Source: Flavobacteriaceae bacterium CG2_30_31_66 (lineage in GTDB: Bacteria; Bacteroidota; Bacteroidia; Flavobacteriales; Flavobacteriaceae). From it: 56,207 nucleotides of DNA. The notes beneath the pieces are model-generated. The model saw only the letters and a program-made list of their open reading frames with translations, did not search any database and was not told the origin of the DNA. Below are positions 18,094 through 26,400 of the stretch, piece by piece. The stretch is taken from assembly GCA_001873065.1 (NCBI GenBank), contig MNYM01000025.1, positions 1-56,207 on the forward strand, given 5' to 3'. Every line of letters begins with the position of its first letter. Position 1 is the stretch's first letter. The position numbers and the translations under genes are program-made.

Positions 18094-18941
18094 AAAACAT
18101 ATATCTAATAGGAATTGGTTTGATAGGAGGAAGTTTTGCGATTGATATCAAAAAACATTTTCCAGAAAGTATAATTCATGGAATTAGTAGAAAAGAAGCT
18201 ACTTTAGAGGAAGCGTTGTCTCTAAATTTGATTGATAAAAAAGCCACTTTAGATGATTTGGAAAACGCAGATGTGGTGATTATTTCCATTCCTGTAGATG
18301 CTACTGTGAAAATGTTACCCACAATTTTAGACAAAATTTCTGATAGTTCGTTGGTGATTGATGCAGGCTCAACCAAAGAAGCCATTTGCAAAGTGATTGA
18401 AAATCATCCAAAAAGAAGGAATTTCTTGGCTTGTCATCCAATTGCAGGAACCGAAAACTCAGGACCTTCAGCAGCCATTCCTGATTTGTATGTTGGTAAA
18501 ACCAATATCATTTGCGAGGTAGAAAAAACAACCTTCAAATTGCAAGAAAAAGCATTGCAATTATTCACTGCAATTGGCATGAGAATCAGGTATATGGATC
18601 CTGTTGCGCATGACAAACATATTGCGTATGTTTCTCATCTATCACATATTAGCTCATTTATGTTAGGAAAAACAGTTTTGGAAAAAGAAAGAAATGAACG
18701 TGATATTTTTGATATGGCAGGTTCAGGTTTTGCTTCAACAGTGCGTTTGGCAAAAAGTTCGCCAGCTATGTGGACGCCAATTTTTGAGCAGAATAAAGAC
18801 AACATCATCGAAACTTTAGAAAAATACATCAACAATTTGCAACATTTTAAAGAGTTGATGGAAGAAAAAAAATTCGACGAAATTTACAACGAAATGGAAA
18901 ATACCAATTATATAAAACAAATTTTAAACGGCATAAAATAA
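18090..18941 (+). CDS. tyrA: Prephenate dehydrogenase
   Basis: Oxidative decarboxylation of prephenate to 4-hydroxyphenylpyruvate, the Tyr branch. 283 residues: an N-terminal Rossmann domain opening with YLIGIGLIGGSFAID, the motif CHPIAGTENSGP near residue 115 with the catalytic His, and the helical dimerisation domain with HISSFML. No mutase or ACT domain is fused. It starts within the aminotransferase stop (ATGA) and is followed 20 bases later by the DAHP synthase fusion, so all four genes should share the Phe/Tyr attenuator. Confidence 0.93.
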   Translation: MKNIYLIGIGLIGGSFAIDIKKHFPESIIHGISRKEATLEEALSLNLIDKKATLDDLENADVVIISIPVDATVKMLPTILDKISDSSLVIDAGSTKEAICKVIENHPKRRNFLACHPIAGTENSGPSAAIPDLYVGKTNIICEVEKTTFKLQEKALQLFTAIGMRIRYMDPVAHDKHIAYVSHLSHISSFMLGKTVLEKERNERDIFDMAGSGFASTVRLAKSSPAMWTPIFEQNKDNIIETLEKYINNLQHFKELMEEKKFDEIYNEMENTNYIKQILNGIK

Positions 18942-18961
18942 ACGCCAAAAACACCAGAAAA

Positions 18962-20044
18962 ATGAAAAACACAAAAGAATTAAGAACATGGTTGGATGCT
19001 ATGAATTTGACACATCCACTAGTAATAGCAGGGCCTTGTAGTGCGGAAACTGAAGAACAAGTGTTGAAAATTGCACACGAATTGAAAGATTCTGATGTAA
19101 ATTATTATAGAGCAGGCATTTGGAAACCAAGAACCAGACCCGGAATGTTTGAAGGAGTTGGAGAAATTGGTTTGCGTTGGTTAAAAAAAGTGAAACAAGA
19201 AACTGGCATGAAAACCTGTACTGAAGTTGCCAATGCTGCACACGTTAAATTGGCAATGGAATATGATGTTGACTTACTTTGGATTGGAGCTCGTTCAACA
19301 GTTTCGCCATTTATCATGCAAGAAATTGCTGATGCTTTGCAAGGAACTGACAAAATTGTGTTGGTAAAAAACCCTGTAAATCCTGATTTATCTTTATGGC
19401 TTGGGGGAATTGAACGTTTATACAAAGCAGGAATCAAAAATTTAGGTGCAATTCACAGAGGATTTTCTACCTATGAAAAATCAAAATATCGCAATATTCC
19501 TGAATGGCAATTGGCAATTGAATTCCAAAATAAATTTCCTGATTTGCCTTTAATTTGCGATCCGTCTCACATCACTGGAAACCGAGAAATGATTTTTGAC
19601 GTTTCTCAAACTGCCTTAGATTTGAATTATGATGGGTTGATGATTGAAACCCATTTTGATCCAGACAATGCTTGGAGTGATGCTGCACAGCAAGTAACAC
19701 CTACAAAATTGATTAAAATTATGGAAGATTTAAAAATCAAAAAGGAAACAAATACTGAGGCCGCTTATCAAAGTTCTTTGGATAATTTGCGTGCTCAAAT
19801 CAATGTTGTCGATGGTCAATTGATTGAATTGCTTGGCAAACGTATGAAAGTTGCTGACCAAATTGGGCAACTTAAAAAAGATAAAAACGTAGCCATTTTG
19901 CAATCAAAACGTTGGAATGAGATTTTAGGAAATATGATTTTAGAAGGTGAAAGCAGAGGTTTGAGTGAAGAATTTATCTTAAAAATGTTCAAGGCAATTC
20001 ACCAAGAATCTATCAATCATCAAGAAAAAATTATCAACGGATAA
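18962..20044 (+). CDS. Bifunctional DAHP synthase / chorismate mutase
   Basis: 360-residue fusion. Residues 1-260 are a type I-beta DAHP synthase (aroG/aroF family; VIAGPCSAETEEQ near residue 22, RAGIWKPRTRPG near 52, CDPSHITGNR near 200), which condenses PEP and erythrose-4-phosphate. Residues about 270-355 form an AroQ-type all-helical chorismate mutase (LDNLRAQINVVDGQLIELLG, then RMKVADQIGQLKK). It thus catalyses the first and the branch-point step and supplies prephenate to PheA and TyrA. In comparable fusions the mutase domain also serves as the regulatory sensor. A hairpin follows the stop. Confidence 0.93.
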   Translation: MKNTKELRTWLDAMNLTHPLVIAGPCSAETEEQVLKIAHELKDSDVNYYRAGIWKPRTRPGMFEGVGEIGLRWLKKVKQETGMKTCTEVANAAHVKLAMEYDVDLLWIGARSTVSPFIMQEIADALQGTDKIVLVKNPVNPDLSLWLGGIERLYKAGIKNLGAIHRGFSTYEKSKYRNIPEWQLAIEFQNKFPDLPLICDPSHITGNREMIFDVSQTALDLNYDGLMIETHFDPDNAWSDAAQQVTPTKLIKIMEDLKIKKETNTEAAYQSSLDNLRAQINVVDGQLIELLGKRMKVADQIGQLKKDKNVAILQSKRWNEILGNMILEGESRGLSEEFILKMFKAIHQESINHQEKIING

Positions 20045-20060
20045 TTTTATTGGAATTTAA

Positions 20061-20089
20061 ACCTGACAGGTTTTCTAAACCTGTCAGGT
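20061..20089. repeat. Perfect hairpin after the aromatic operon
   Basis: ACCTGACAGGTTT pairs with AAACCTGTCAGGT around TCT (13 bp). There is no T run, so it is either a repeat of the type scattered in Flavobacteriia or a processing/termination hairpin for the operon. Confidence 0.6.
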
Positions 20090-20153
20090 CTAAACCCAAA
20101 ACTATGGGATTGTGGCGTGTTTTTGCAAAAAAATGTTGGTCTAAGAGTAAAAC

Positions 20154-20475
20154 ATTGGGTTTCAAGAATAGTTTAACGGGGTTCAAAAATGGAAAATAGG
20201 GGTACAGAAACCAAAATGATAATTAACAAACCTCAAAATTGGGGTTCAAAACCTTAAAATATCAGTAAGTAATCCCAAAATAATGGTTCGAAACCCCAAA
20301 ATACCTGTAAACAACCCTTGCATATATGTAAACAACCTCAATACATCAGTAAAAAAAACCAACACTTCAATAAATATCCTCAAACCATCAGTAAATACCC
20401 CTAAAACATCAGTAAGTACCCCCAAAAAAATAGTAAAAGACGGCATGAGATATGCAAAAAACGTATCTGATATGG
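20154..20475. repeat. Degenerate 21-bp minisatellite, about 15 units
   Basis: Between the aromatic operon and rsgA the DNA keeps a strict 21-base period. Typical units are ATCAGTAAGTACCCCCAAAA and ATCAGTAAATACCCCTAAAA (20 of 21 bases each). Units diverge most at both ends. As 21 is a multiple of three, frames on both strands stay open: forward 20283-20486 would encode heptads such as TPKTSVS and NPKIPVN, the reverse strand heptads such as GVLTDVL. I regard these frames as by-products. The remaining spacer to 20725 holds nothing else that I can support except a short CCTTCAAGGTTTTTG-type hairpin near 20590. Confidence 0.75.
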
Positions 20476-20725
20476 TTTTAAGATAGAAGCCGGTTTGAGA
20501 TTATTATTTATTTTGGAATTTATAAAAATATTTTATATCGATTAATAAACAGGTTAATTTACAACTCACGATAATCAATCAAATTTTAAAACCTTCAAGG
20601 TTTTTGAAATCTTGTAGGAGTTTAAAACACAAATTGCAAGGTCAGTAAAACCTTTGCAGGAATAAAAAATCTCTGAATTCAAGGCAATAATTTCATAATC
20701 AATTTTAATTCTGCATCTTTGTTTT

Positions 20726-21691
20726 ATGATTGGAATCGTTTATAAATCAACTGGAAGTTCGTATTTAGTGAAATCTGAAAATGGTATTTTTCACAAGTGC
20801 AAAATTCAAGGAAAATTCAGAATTAAAGGAATTAAAAGCACCAATCCAATTGCGGTTGGCGACAAAGTTTCGTTTTTTTTGGAGAAAATTGGTGATGAAG
20901 AAATCGGAATTATCAAAATCATTCACGATCGTCGCAACTTTATTGCGCGAAAATCTGTGAATCTATCCAAACAAACTCAAATTATTGCCGCAAATATTGA
21001 TGTTGTTTTTTTATTGATTACCATTGATAATCCGCCAACGTTCACCACTTTTATTGACCGTTTTTTAGTGACCACAAGGGCTTACAGAATTGATACTGTA
21101 TTGCTTTTCAATAAGATTGATGTGTATGAAATTGAACAAAGAGCCGAAATTTTGTATCTGAAAGATATTTATGAAGCCATTGGCTATCAATGTGTGGAGG
21201 TTTCAGCAACTCAAAACACCAATATTGATAAAATCAAGAAAATCATGATTGGCAAAACAGCAATGTTTGTTGGTCATTCTGGAGTTGGAAAATCAACTTT
21301 AGTGAATGCGATTGAGCCAACGTTGCATTTGAGAACCAAACAAATTTCTGATCAAAGTAAACAAGGTCAGCACACCACAACATTTGCAGAAATGTTCGAT
21401 TTAAGTTTTGATGCACGCATTATTGATACGCCAGGCATCAAAGGTTTTGGCATTGTGGATATTGATAAATATGAATTGAATGATTATTTTCCTGAGTTTT
21501 TTAAGTTGAAACAGTTCTGCAAATTCAATAATTGTTTGCATTTGAAAGAGCCCAATTGCGCCGTAAAACAAGCTTTAGAGGATGAAAAAATCTCTTGGTC
21601 TCGTTATAAAAGTTATTTGCAAATTTTAGAAGGCGAAGACGAATCAGAGCATTATAGAACAGATTCTTGGGAAGAAGAAGACGAAGATTAA
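20726..21691 (+). CDS. rsgA: Ribosome small subunit-dependent GTPase A
   Basis: Circularly permuted GTPase that matures the 30S subunit. Order in the 321 residues: OB fold; G4 FNKID near residue 127; G1 GHSGVGKSTLVNAI near 183; G3 DTPGIKGFG near 236; then the zinc-binding Cys/His motif KFNNCLHLKEPNCAVKQA near 268. The start at 20726 directly precedes the OB fold. It is followed 4 bases later by dtd, so the two form a small operon. Confidence 0.95.
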   Translation: MIGIVYKSTGSSYLVKSENGIFHKCKIQGKFRIKGIKSTNPIAVGDKVSFFLEKIGDEEIGIIKIIHDRRNFIARKSVNLSKQTQIIAANIDVVFLLITIDNPPTFTTFIDRFLVTTRAYRIDTVLLFNKIDVYEIEQRAEILYLKDIYEAIGYQCVEVSATQNTNIDKIKKIMIGKTAMFVGHSGVGKSTLVNAIEPTLHLRTKQISDQSKQGQHTTTFAEMFDLSFDARIIDTPGIKGFGIVDIDKYELNDYFPEFFKLKQFCKFNNCLHLKEPNCAVKQALEDEKISWSRYKSYLQILEGEDESEHYRTDSWEEEDED

Positions 21692-21695
21692 AAAT

Positions 21696-22148
21696 ATGAA
21701 AGTTGTTATTCAAAGAGTTGCAAAAGCAAGTGTTACCATTAACCAAATAAAAGTAGCTTCCATCGAAAATGGATTGCTGGTTTTATTGGGAATTGTTGAT
21801 GAAGATTCTCAAGAAGATATTGATTTTTTAGTAAAGAAAACTGTTAATTTGCGCATTTTTAACGATGAAAATCAAGTGATGAACAAATCACTGATTGATG
21901 TAAATGGTGATACAATTGTGGTGAGTCAATTTACCTTGCATGCAGCTACCAAAAAAGGAAACAGACCCAGTTATATCAAAGCTGCAAAGCCAGAAATTGC
22001 CTTTCCTTTGTATGAAAATTTTGTTTTTTGTTTAGAAAAAGAATTGGGGAAAAAAGTGCAAACTGGCAAATTTGGGACCGATATGAAAGTAGAAATCTTA
22101 AATGATGGACCTGTAACGATTGTTATTGATTCAAAGAATAAAGAGTAG
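21696..22148 (+). CDS. dtd: D-aminoacyl-tRNA deacylase
   Basis: 150-residue homodimeric editing enzyme that hydrolyses D-amino acids from tRNA. Family motifs are MKVVIQRVAKASVTI at the start, SQFTLHAATKKGNRPSY (the SQFTL catalytic block) near residue 78, and the cis Gly-Pro motif in NDGPVTIVIDS near the C-terminus. Length and motifs are standard. It is closely coupled to rsgA. After it come 80 bases with AACC-type short repeats before the tatD-like gene. Confidence 0.95.
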   Translation: MKVVIQRVAKASVTINQIKVASIENGLLVLLGIVDEDSQEDIDFLVKKTVNLRIFNDENQVMNKSLIDVNGDTIVVSQFTLHAATKKGNRPSYIKAAKPEIAFPLYENFVFCLEKELGKKVQTGKFGTDMKVEILNDGPVTIVIDSKNKE

Positions 22149-22188
22149 GTTTAATTAGGAATTAAGAATTACGAATTAGGAATTTAAA

Positions 22189-22228
22189 ACCAACAACCAA
22201 CAACCATCAACTAACAACCAACAACCAA
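22189..22228 (+). repeat. AACC/CAACAAC simple-sequence tract
   Basis: Ten or so tandem, slightly varied copies of CCAACAA lie just before the TTG start of the TatD-family gene. Such tracts can change length by slippage; an effect on the neighbouring start is speculation. Confidence 0.5.
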
Positions 22229-22229
22229 C

Positions 22230-22871
22230 TTGTTCATCAATATTCATACACATCATCTTTCAAACTCAAAAGAGGTTTTTGAAATTCAGAATACATTTCC
22301 AACAGATATTTATTTTTCAACACCTTTTTCTGTGGGCATTCATCCTTGGTTTTTGAAAAAAGAAACTTTGGAAATTGAGTTGGTTTTGTTGGAAGAAAAG
22401 TTGCAACATCACAATTGTTTTGCGATTGGCGAATGTGGTTTGGACAAAGCAATAGATTGTGATTTCGATTTTCAAAAGCAGGTTTTTATACAACAAATTC
22501 ATCTTTCAGAAAAATATCAAAAACCAGTAATCATTCATTGTGTGCGTGCTTTTCAAGAAATAATTGAATTGAAAAAATCACAAAAACCCTCACAAACTTG
22601 GATTGTTCACGGATTTCAAAAAGACAAACAGTTAGCTTTCGATTTGATAAAAAATGGTTTTTATTTGTCATTTGGAGAAGCTGTTTTGAAAAGTGTAAAA
22701 GTAAAAGAAGCAATTTCAGCAATTTCGATGGATACAATTTTTATAGAAACAGACAATGCTGATGTTTCAATTCAGGAGATTTATCAGAGAATTTCAGACA
22801 TTAAACAGGGTTCCTTAGCAATCGTAAAACAACAAATACAAACAAATTTTACACATATTTTTAAATCATGA
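22230..22871 (+). CDS. TatD-family metal-dependent hydrolase
   Basis: 213-residue amidohydrolase-fold protein related to TatD DNases. The metal-site motif HTH is at residues 6-8 (FINIHTHHLS), GECGLDK holds the bridging Glu near residue 70, VIIHCVRAF a second His near 105, and FIETDNAD the final Asp near 170. It is shorter than the usual 255-265 residues. The start is taken as TTG at 22230 because no ATG precedes the HTH motif in frame. It overlaps tcdA by 4 bases. Nuclease or D-aminoacyl hydrolase activity cannot be told apart here. Confidence 0.82.
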   Translation: MFINIHTHHLSNSKEVFEIQNTFPTDIYFSTPFSVGIHPWFLKKETLEIELVLLEEKLQHHNCFAIGECGLDKAIDCDFDFQKQVFIQQIHLSEKYQKPVIIHCVRAFQEIIELKKSQKPSQTWIVHGFQKDKQLAFDLIKNGFYLSFGEAVLKSVKVKEAISAISMDTIFIETDNADVSIQEIYQRISDIKQGSLAIVKQQIQTNFTHIFKS

Positions 22872-23590
22872 GTTGGTTAGAACGTACAGAATTATTGATT
22901 CAAAAAGAAGGAATTGAAACCTTAAAAAATGCACACATTTTAATTGTTGGTTTGGGAGGTGTTGGCTCATTTGCAGCCGAATTTATTGCAAGAGCAGGAG
23001 TTCAAAAACTCACGTTGGTTGATGGCGATGTTTTTGATATTACCAATGTGAATAGGCAATTGACGGCTTTACATTCTACTATTGGAAAATCAAAAGCGAA
23101 GGTTTTAGCTGATAGATTGAAAGACATCAATCCTGAAATTGAAATTATTTTAATTGAAGAATTTTTGACTCCTGAAAGGGCTTTTGAAATCGTGACAAAT
23201 GAATTCGATTTTGTGATGGATTGCATTGATAGCATCACTCCAAAACTCAATTTGTTGATTGCTGCAAAACGAAAAAAAGTGAAAATTATCAGTTCAATGG
23301 GTGCAGGAGGTAAAATAGATGTGTCTAAAGTGAGAGTTGCCGAAATCAACCAAACCAATAATTGCACAATGGCTAGAGTGATTCGAAAACGGCTTAAAAA
23401 AGAAAAAATTCACAAGGGAATTAAAGTGGTTTTTTCTGAAGAAATGCAACACATTGATAGCTTGAAATTGATTGAAAATTCAAAATACAAACGTTCATTT
23501 TATGGAACAATTAGTTTTATGCCAGCCGCTTTTGGGTTGCATGCAGCTGCGTATGTTATTAATTATTTGTTAAAAAAGGGGAAAATATAA
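22868..23590 (+). CDS. tcdA: tRNA threonylcarbamoyladenosine dehydratase
   Basis: E1-like ATP-dependent enzyme that cyclises t6A37 of ANN-decoding tRNAs to ct6A. The 240-residue protein has the ATP-binding loop VGLGGVGSFAAEFIARAG near residue 27, DVFDITNVNRQL near 55 and DFVMDCIDSITPK near 117, typical of TcdA (formerly YgdL). The double-CXXC zinc motif of ThiF/MoeB is missing, as expected for this subgroup. It is translationally coupled to the TatD-family gene. Confidence 0.9.
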   Translation: MSWLERTELLIQKEGIETLKNAHILIVGLGGVGSFAAEFIARAGVQKLTLVDGDVFDITNVNRQLTALHSTIGKSKAKVLADRLKDINPEIEIILIEEFLTPERAFEIVTNEFDFVMDCIDSITPKLNLLIAAKRKKVKIISSMGAGGKIDVSKVRVAEINQTNNCTMARVIRKRLKKEKIHKGIKVVFSEEMQHIDSLKLIENSKYKRSFYGTISFMPAAFGLHAAAYVINYLLKKGKI

Positions 23591-23655
23591 TTTCCATGGA
23601 AAATAAATTTATACATTTGCTAAAGAAAATAAATCAATTCTAAAATCAAATAAAA

Positions 23656-24291
23656 ATGAAAAAATCAATTGTTATAGTAGTGATATTAGCAGCTGTCTTT
23701 ACAGCATTTAAAAGTGCAGAAAAAGAAAGCGTAGTTTTAAACGAGGAAGTAAAAACAAATTTAAATTTTGTAGCAGACAATGTTGATGTAACTGCATCAG
23801 TATTAAACTGGAAAGGTTCAAAACCATTAGGAACTCACAGTGGAACTGTAACTTTGAAAAGCGGAAATTTAGAATTGAAAAATGGTGCTTTAAAAGGAGG
23901 TGTGTTCGTTGTAGATTTAACTTCAATCAAAAACTTAGACATGGCCGGAACTGATGGCGCAGAAAAAATTGAAGGGCATCTAAAAAGTGCTGATTTTTTT
24001 GATGTTGAAAAATATCCGACAGCTACATTTACCATTACTAAAGTAAAAAAAGAGGGTACAAAATTGGCTGTAACAGGAAATTTACAAATTAAAGACGTGA
24101 CAAAAAGTATCACAATTCCTGCAATGATAGCAACTGAAAATGGAGTAACTGTTTTTAAAAGCGAAGTTTTCAATATCAATAGAACAGATTTCAATGTAAG
24201 ATATGGTTCAAAATCATTTTTTGACAACTTGAAAGACAAATTTATTGATGATATGATGGAAATGTCATTTGTTGTAAAAACGAAAGCATAA
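23656..24291 (+). CDS. YceI-family periplasmic protein
   Basis: 211 residues: an N-terminal signal segment (MKKSIVIVVILAAVFTAF) and a lipocalin-like YceI beta-barrel with the usual blocks VLNWKGSKPLGTHSGTV, SADFFDVEKYPTATFTITKV and GNLQIKDVTKSITIP, ending in the FNINRTDFNVRYGSKSFF motif. YceI proteins bind isoprenoid quinones or fatty-acid-like ligands; their physiological role is often unknown. A 27-codon CDGSH gene follows 25 bases later, probably on the same transcript, ending at a strong terminator. Confidence 0.9.
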   Translation: MKKSIVIVVILAAVFTAFKSAEKESVVLNEEVKTNLNFVADNVDVTASVLNWKGSKPLGTHSGTVTLKSGNLELKNGALKGGVFVVDLTSIKNLDMAGTDGAEKIEGHLKSADFFDVEKYPTATFTITKVKKEGTKLAVTGNLQIKDVTKSITIPAMIATENGVTVFKSEVFNINRTDFNVRYGSKSFFDNLKDKFIDDMMEMSFVVKTKA

Positions 24292-24316
24292 TCAATAATT
24301 TTAAAAATATAAAAAA

Positions 24317-24400
24317 ATGAAAGCAGATAGACCAAAATGCGGATGTGGAAATACATCAAATGCTGAAGGATATTGTGATGGATCACATTTGAATAAATAA
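24317..24400 (+). CDS. 27-residue CDGSH-type iron-sulfur miniprotein
   Basis: Short frame beginning MKADRPKCGCGNTSNAEGYC and ending CDGSHLNK. It contains the 2Fe-2S ligand set of CDGSH proteins: C-x-C, then C-D-G-S-H (three Cys and one His). Spacing between the second and third cysteine is one residue longer than the textbook C-x-C-x2-(S/T)-x3-P-x-C-D-G-(S/A/T)-H. CDGSH proteins are normally 60-100 residues, so this is just the motif itself. It lies between yceI and a terminator, which supports expression. Confidence 0.75.
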   Translation: MKADRPKCGCGNTSNAEGYCDGSHLNK

Positions 24401-24427
24401 AGTATAAAAAGTAAAAAATATTTTTTA

Positions 24428-24465
24428 AAAAAACCCAAAACAGCTTGTTTTGGGTTTTTTATTTT
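24428..24465 (+). terminator. Intrinsic terminator after the yceI/CDGSH unit
   Basis: CCCAAAACA (24434-24442) pairs with TGTTTTGGG (24446-24454) around GCT, with flanking A and T runs. The same hairpin sequence recurs at 28420. Confidence 0.92.
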
Positions 24466-24493
24466 TATATGTTTGGTTTTTTAAAAAAATGCT

Positions 24494-26398
24494 TTGAAGA
24501 AACCATCCCTTATTTTCTTTTTATCGATTATTTCATTTTTATCTAACGCTCAAGATTTATCATTATCAGTGCTTTCTATTCCTAAAGAAATGAAAGAAAA
24601 CGCCAATGCAGTTCTTAGAAATGAACAAATTGACATTACAATTCTTGCCATTGATGAAATGTTAGTTTCACAAAAAAGAGTGGTTACGATTCTTAATAAA
24701 TTAGGTGATGCAGACGCGAATATTTTTGAACACTATGATAATGATACCAAAATAACCAAACTTTCTGCGATTATTTATGACGCGTTAGGAAATGAAATTA
24801 ACAAATATAGCAAGACAAAATTTTCAGACATAAGTGCAGTTGATGGTGGAACTTTATATTCAGATTCAAGGGCTAAATACCTTGAATATACACCAACAAC
24901 GTATCCATATACCCTAGTTTTTGAGTCTGAATATAAAACGTCAACAACAGGTTTTATTCCTTGGTGGTTTCCAATTGACGGCTATTTTATTTCAGTTGAA
25001 AATAGCAGTTACACCATTCACAATCCTAAATTAATCCCTTGGAAAAACAAGAAAATAAATTTTACTGATTTTAAGGTAATAGCAGAAGAATTACCAAACA
25101 AAATTTCCTTTTCAATAAAAAATCAACCTGCTTTAAATTATGAAAATGAAGCGATTCATTATAGAGAAATTTTACCAAAAGCAATAGTTTCACTTATTGA
25201 TTTTTCGTTGAAAGGTGTGATTGGAAAAAATGAAAATTGGACAGATTTTGGTTTATGGATGAATGAACAATTGCTAAAAGGAAGAGATGAATTGAGCCCA
25301 GCAACTGTTGCCAAAATAAAAAGTTTGGTTTCAGGAGTTGAAAATCCTATTGAAAGAGCAAAATTAGTGTATAAATTTATGCAAGATAAAACCAGATATA
25401 TCAGTGTTCAAGTTGGTATTGGTGGTTGGGAGCCAATTGCAGCAAATTTGGTTGATGATGTTGGTTATGGAGATTGCAAAGGTTTGACCAATTATACAAA
25501 AGCTTTGTTAAATGTTGCAGATGTAACTTCTTATTATACAATAGTTTATTCTGGAGAAAAAAACGATATCGACAAAGATTTTTCATCACTTCAAGGAAAT
25601 CATGTCATTTTAAATATTCCAAATAATGGCAAAGATATTTGGCTAGAATGCACAAGTCAAATAATGCCTTTTGGTTTTTTGGGAGATTTTACGGATGATA
25701 GAGACGTTTTGGTAATTACTCCAGATGGAGGAATCATCAAACACACAGCGTCTTATAAAAACGAACAAAATTTGCAAACTTCCAAAGCAACAATTCAATT
25801 GTCTGAAAAGGGAAATGTAGAAGCAACTCTTCAAATTATTTCTAAAGGAATTCAATATGATGATAAATTTTATATTGAAAGTTTTACACAGCCAGAACTT
25901 ATAAAACACTACAAATCATCTGTTTGGGAATATCTTAATAACGTTGAAATTAAAAATACTTCGCTAAAAAATGACAAGCAAAATGTTGAATTTATTGAAA
26001 ATATTGAGGTTTCAATTCAAAATTATGCCACAGTAAACGAAACAGAATATCTTCTTGGTGTGAATGTTTTTAATAAAAATAGTTTTGTCCCAAAAAAATA
26101 TAGAGATAGAAAATTGCCGCTGAAAATCGAAAGAGGTTTTATGGATAAAGATGAATTTTTATTTAAAATTCCTTCGAATTATACTATTGAAATCTTGCCA
26201 GCAAAAACTGAAATCACTACAAAATTTGGTCATTATAAAATATCCTTCATAAAAAATGATGACACTTCATTCACTTATTTTAGAGAACTTATTATAAAAG
26301 AAGGGGTATTTCCAAAAGAAGAATATGAAGAATATTACAGTTTTAGAAAAAATGTCGCAAAATTAGATAATATCAGAATCGCCATTATAAAAAAATAA
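24494..26398 (+). CDS. DUF3857 and transglutaminase-like domain protein (catalytic residues kept)
   Basis: 634 residues with a signal peptide (KKPSLIFFLSIISFLSNAQ), an N-terminal DUF3857 domain and a transglutaminase-like core. The core keeps the likely catalytic Cys in GYGDCKGLTNYTKALL near residue 330 and His in GNHVILNI near 370, followed by a Trp-Leu-Glu-Cys strand. Start is TTG at 24494; the ATG at 24489 is out of frame. The protein should be exported; its substrate is unknown. A paralogous but catalytically altered gene follows 2 bases downstream. Confidence 0.85.
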   Translation: MKKPSLIFFLSIISFLSNAQDLSLSVLSIPKEMKENANAVLRNEQIDITILAIDEMLVSQKRVVTILNKLGDADANIFEHYDNDTKITKLSAIIYDALGNEINKYSKTKFSDISAVDGGTLYSDSRAKYLEYTPTTYPYTLVFESEYKTSTTGFIPWWFPIDGYFISVENSSYTIHNPKLIPWKNKKINFTDFKVIAEELPNKISFSIKNQPALNYENEAIHYREILPKAIVSLIDFSLKGVIGKNENWTDFGLWMNEQLLKGRDELSPATVAKIKSLVSGVENPIERAKLVYKFMQDKTRYISVQVGIGGWEPIAANLVDDVGYGDCKGLTNYTKALLNVADVTSYYTIVYSGEKNDIDKDFSSLQGNHVILNIPNNGKDIWLECTSQIMPFGFLGDFTDDRDVLVITPDGGIIKHTASYKNEQNLQTSKATIQLSEKGNVEATLQIISKGIQYDDKFYIESFTQPELIKHYKSSVWEYLNNVEIKNTSLKNDKQNVEFIENIEVSIQNYATVNETEYLLGVNVFNKNSFVPKKYRDRKLPLKIERGFMDKDEFLFKIPSNYTIEILPAKTEITTKFGHYKISFIKNDDTSFTYFRELIIKEGVFPKEEYEEYYSFRKNVAKLDNIRIAIIKK

Positions 26399-26400
26399 CT

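Noticed and set aside
20154..20475. Possible CRISPR array (regularly spaced repeats)
   Set aside because: The 21-base units abut one another without spacers, diverge gradually, and no cas genes are near; it is a minisatellite.
20283..20486. 67-codon frame as a real gene
   Set aside because: Its openness follows from a repeat period divisible by three, and the opposite strand is open as well; no ribosome binding or family evidence.
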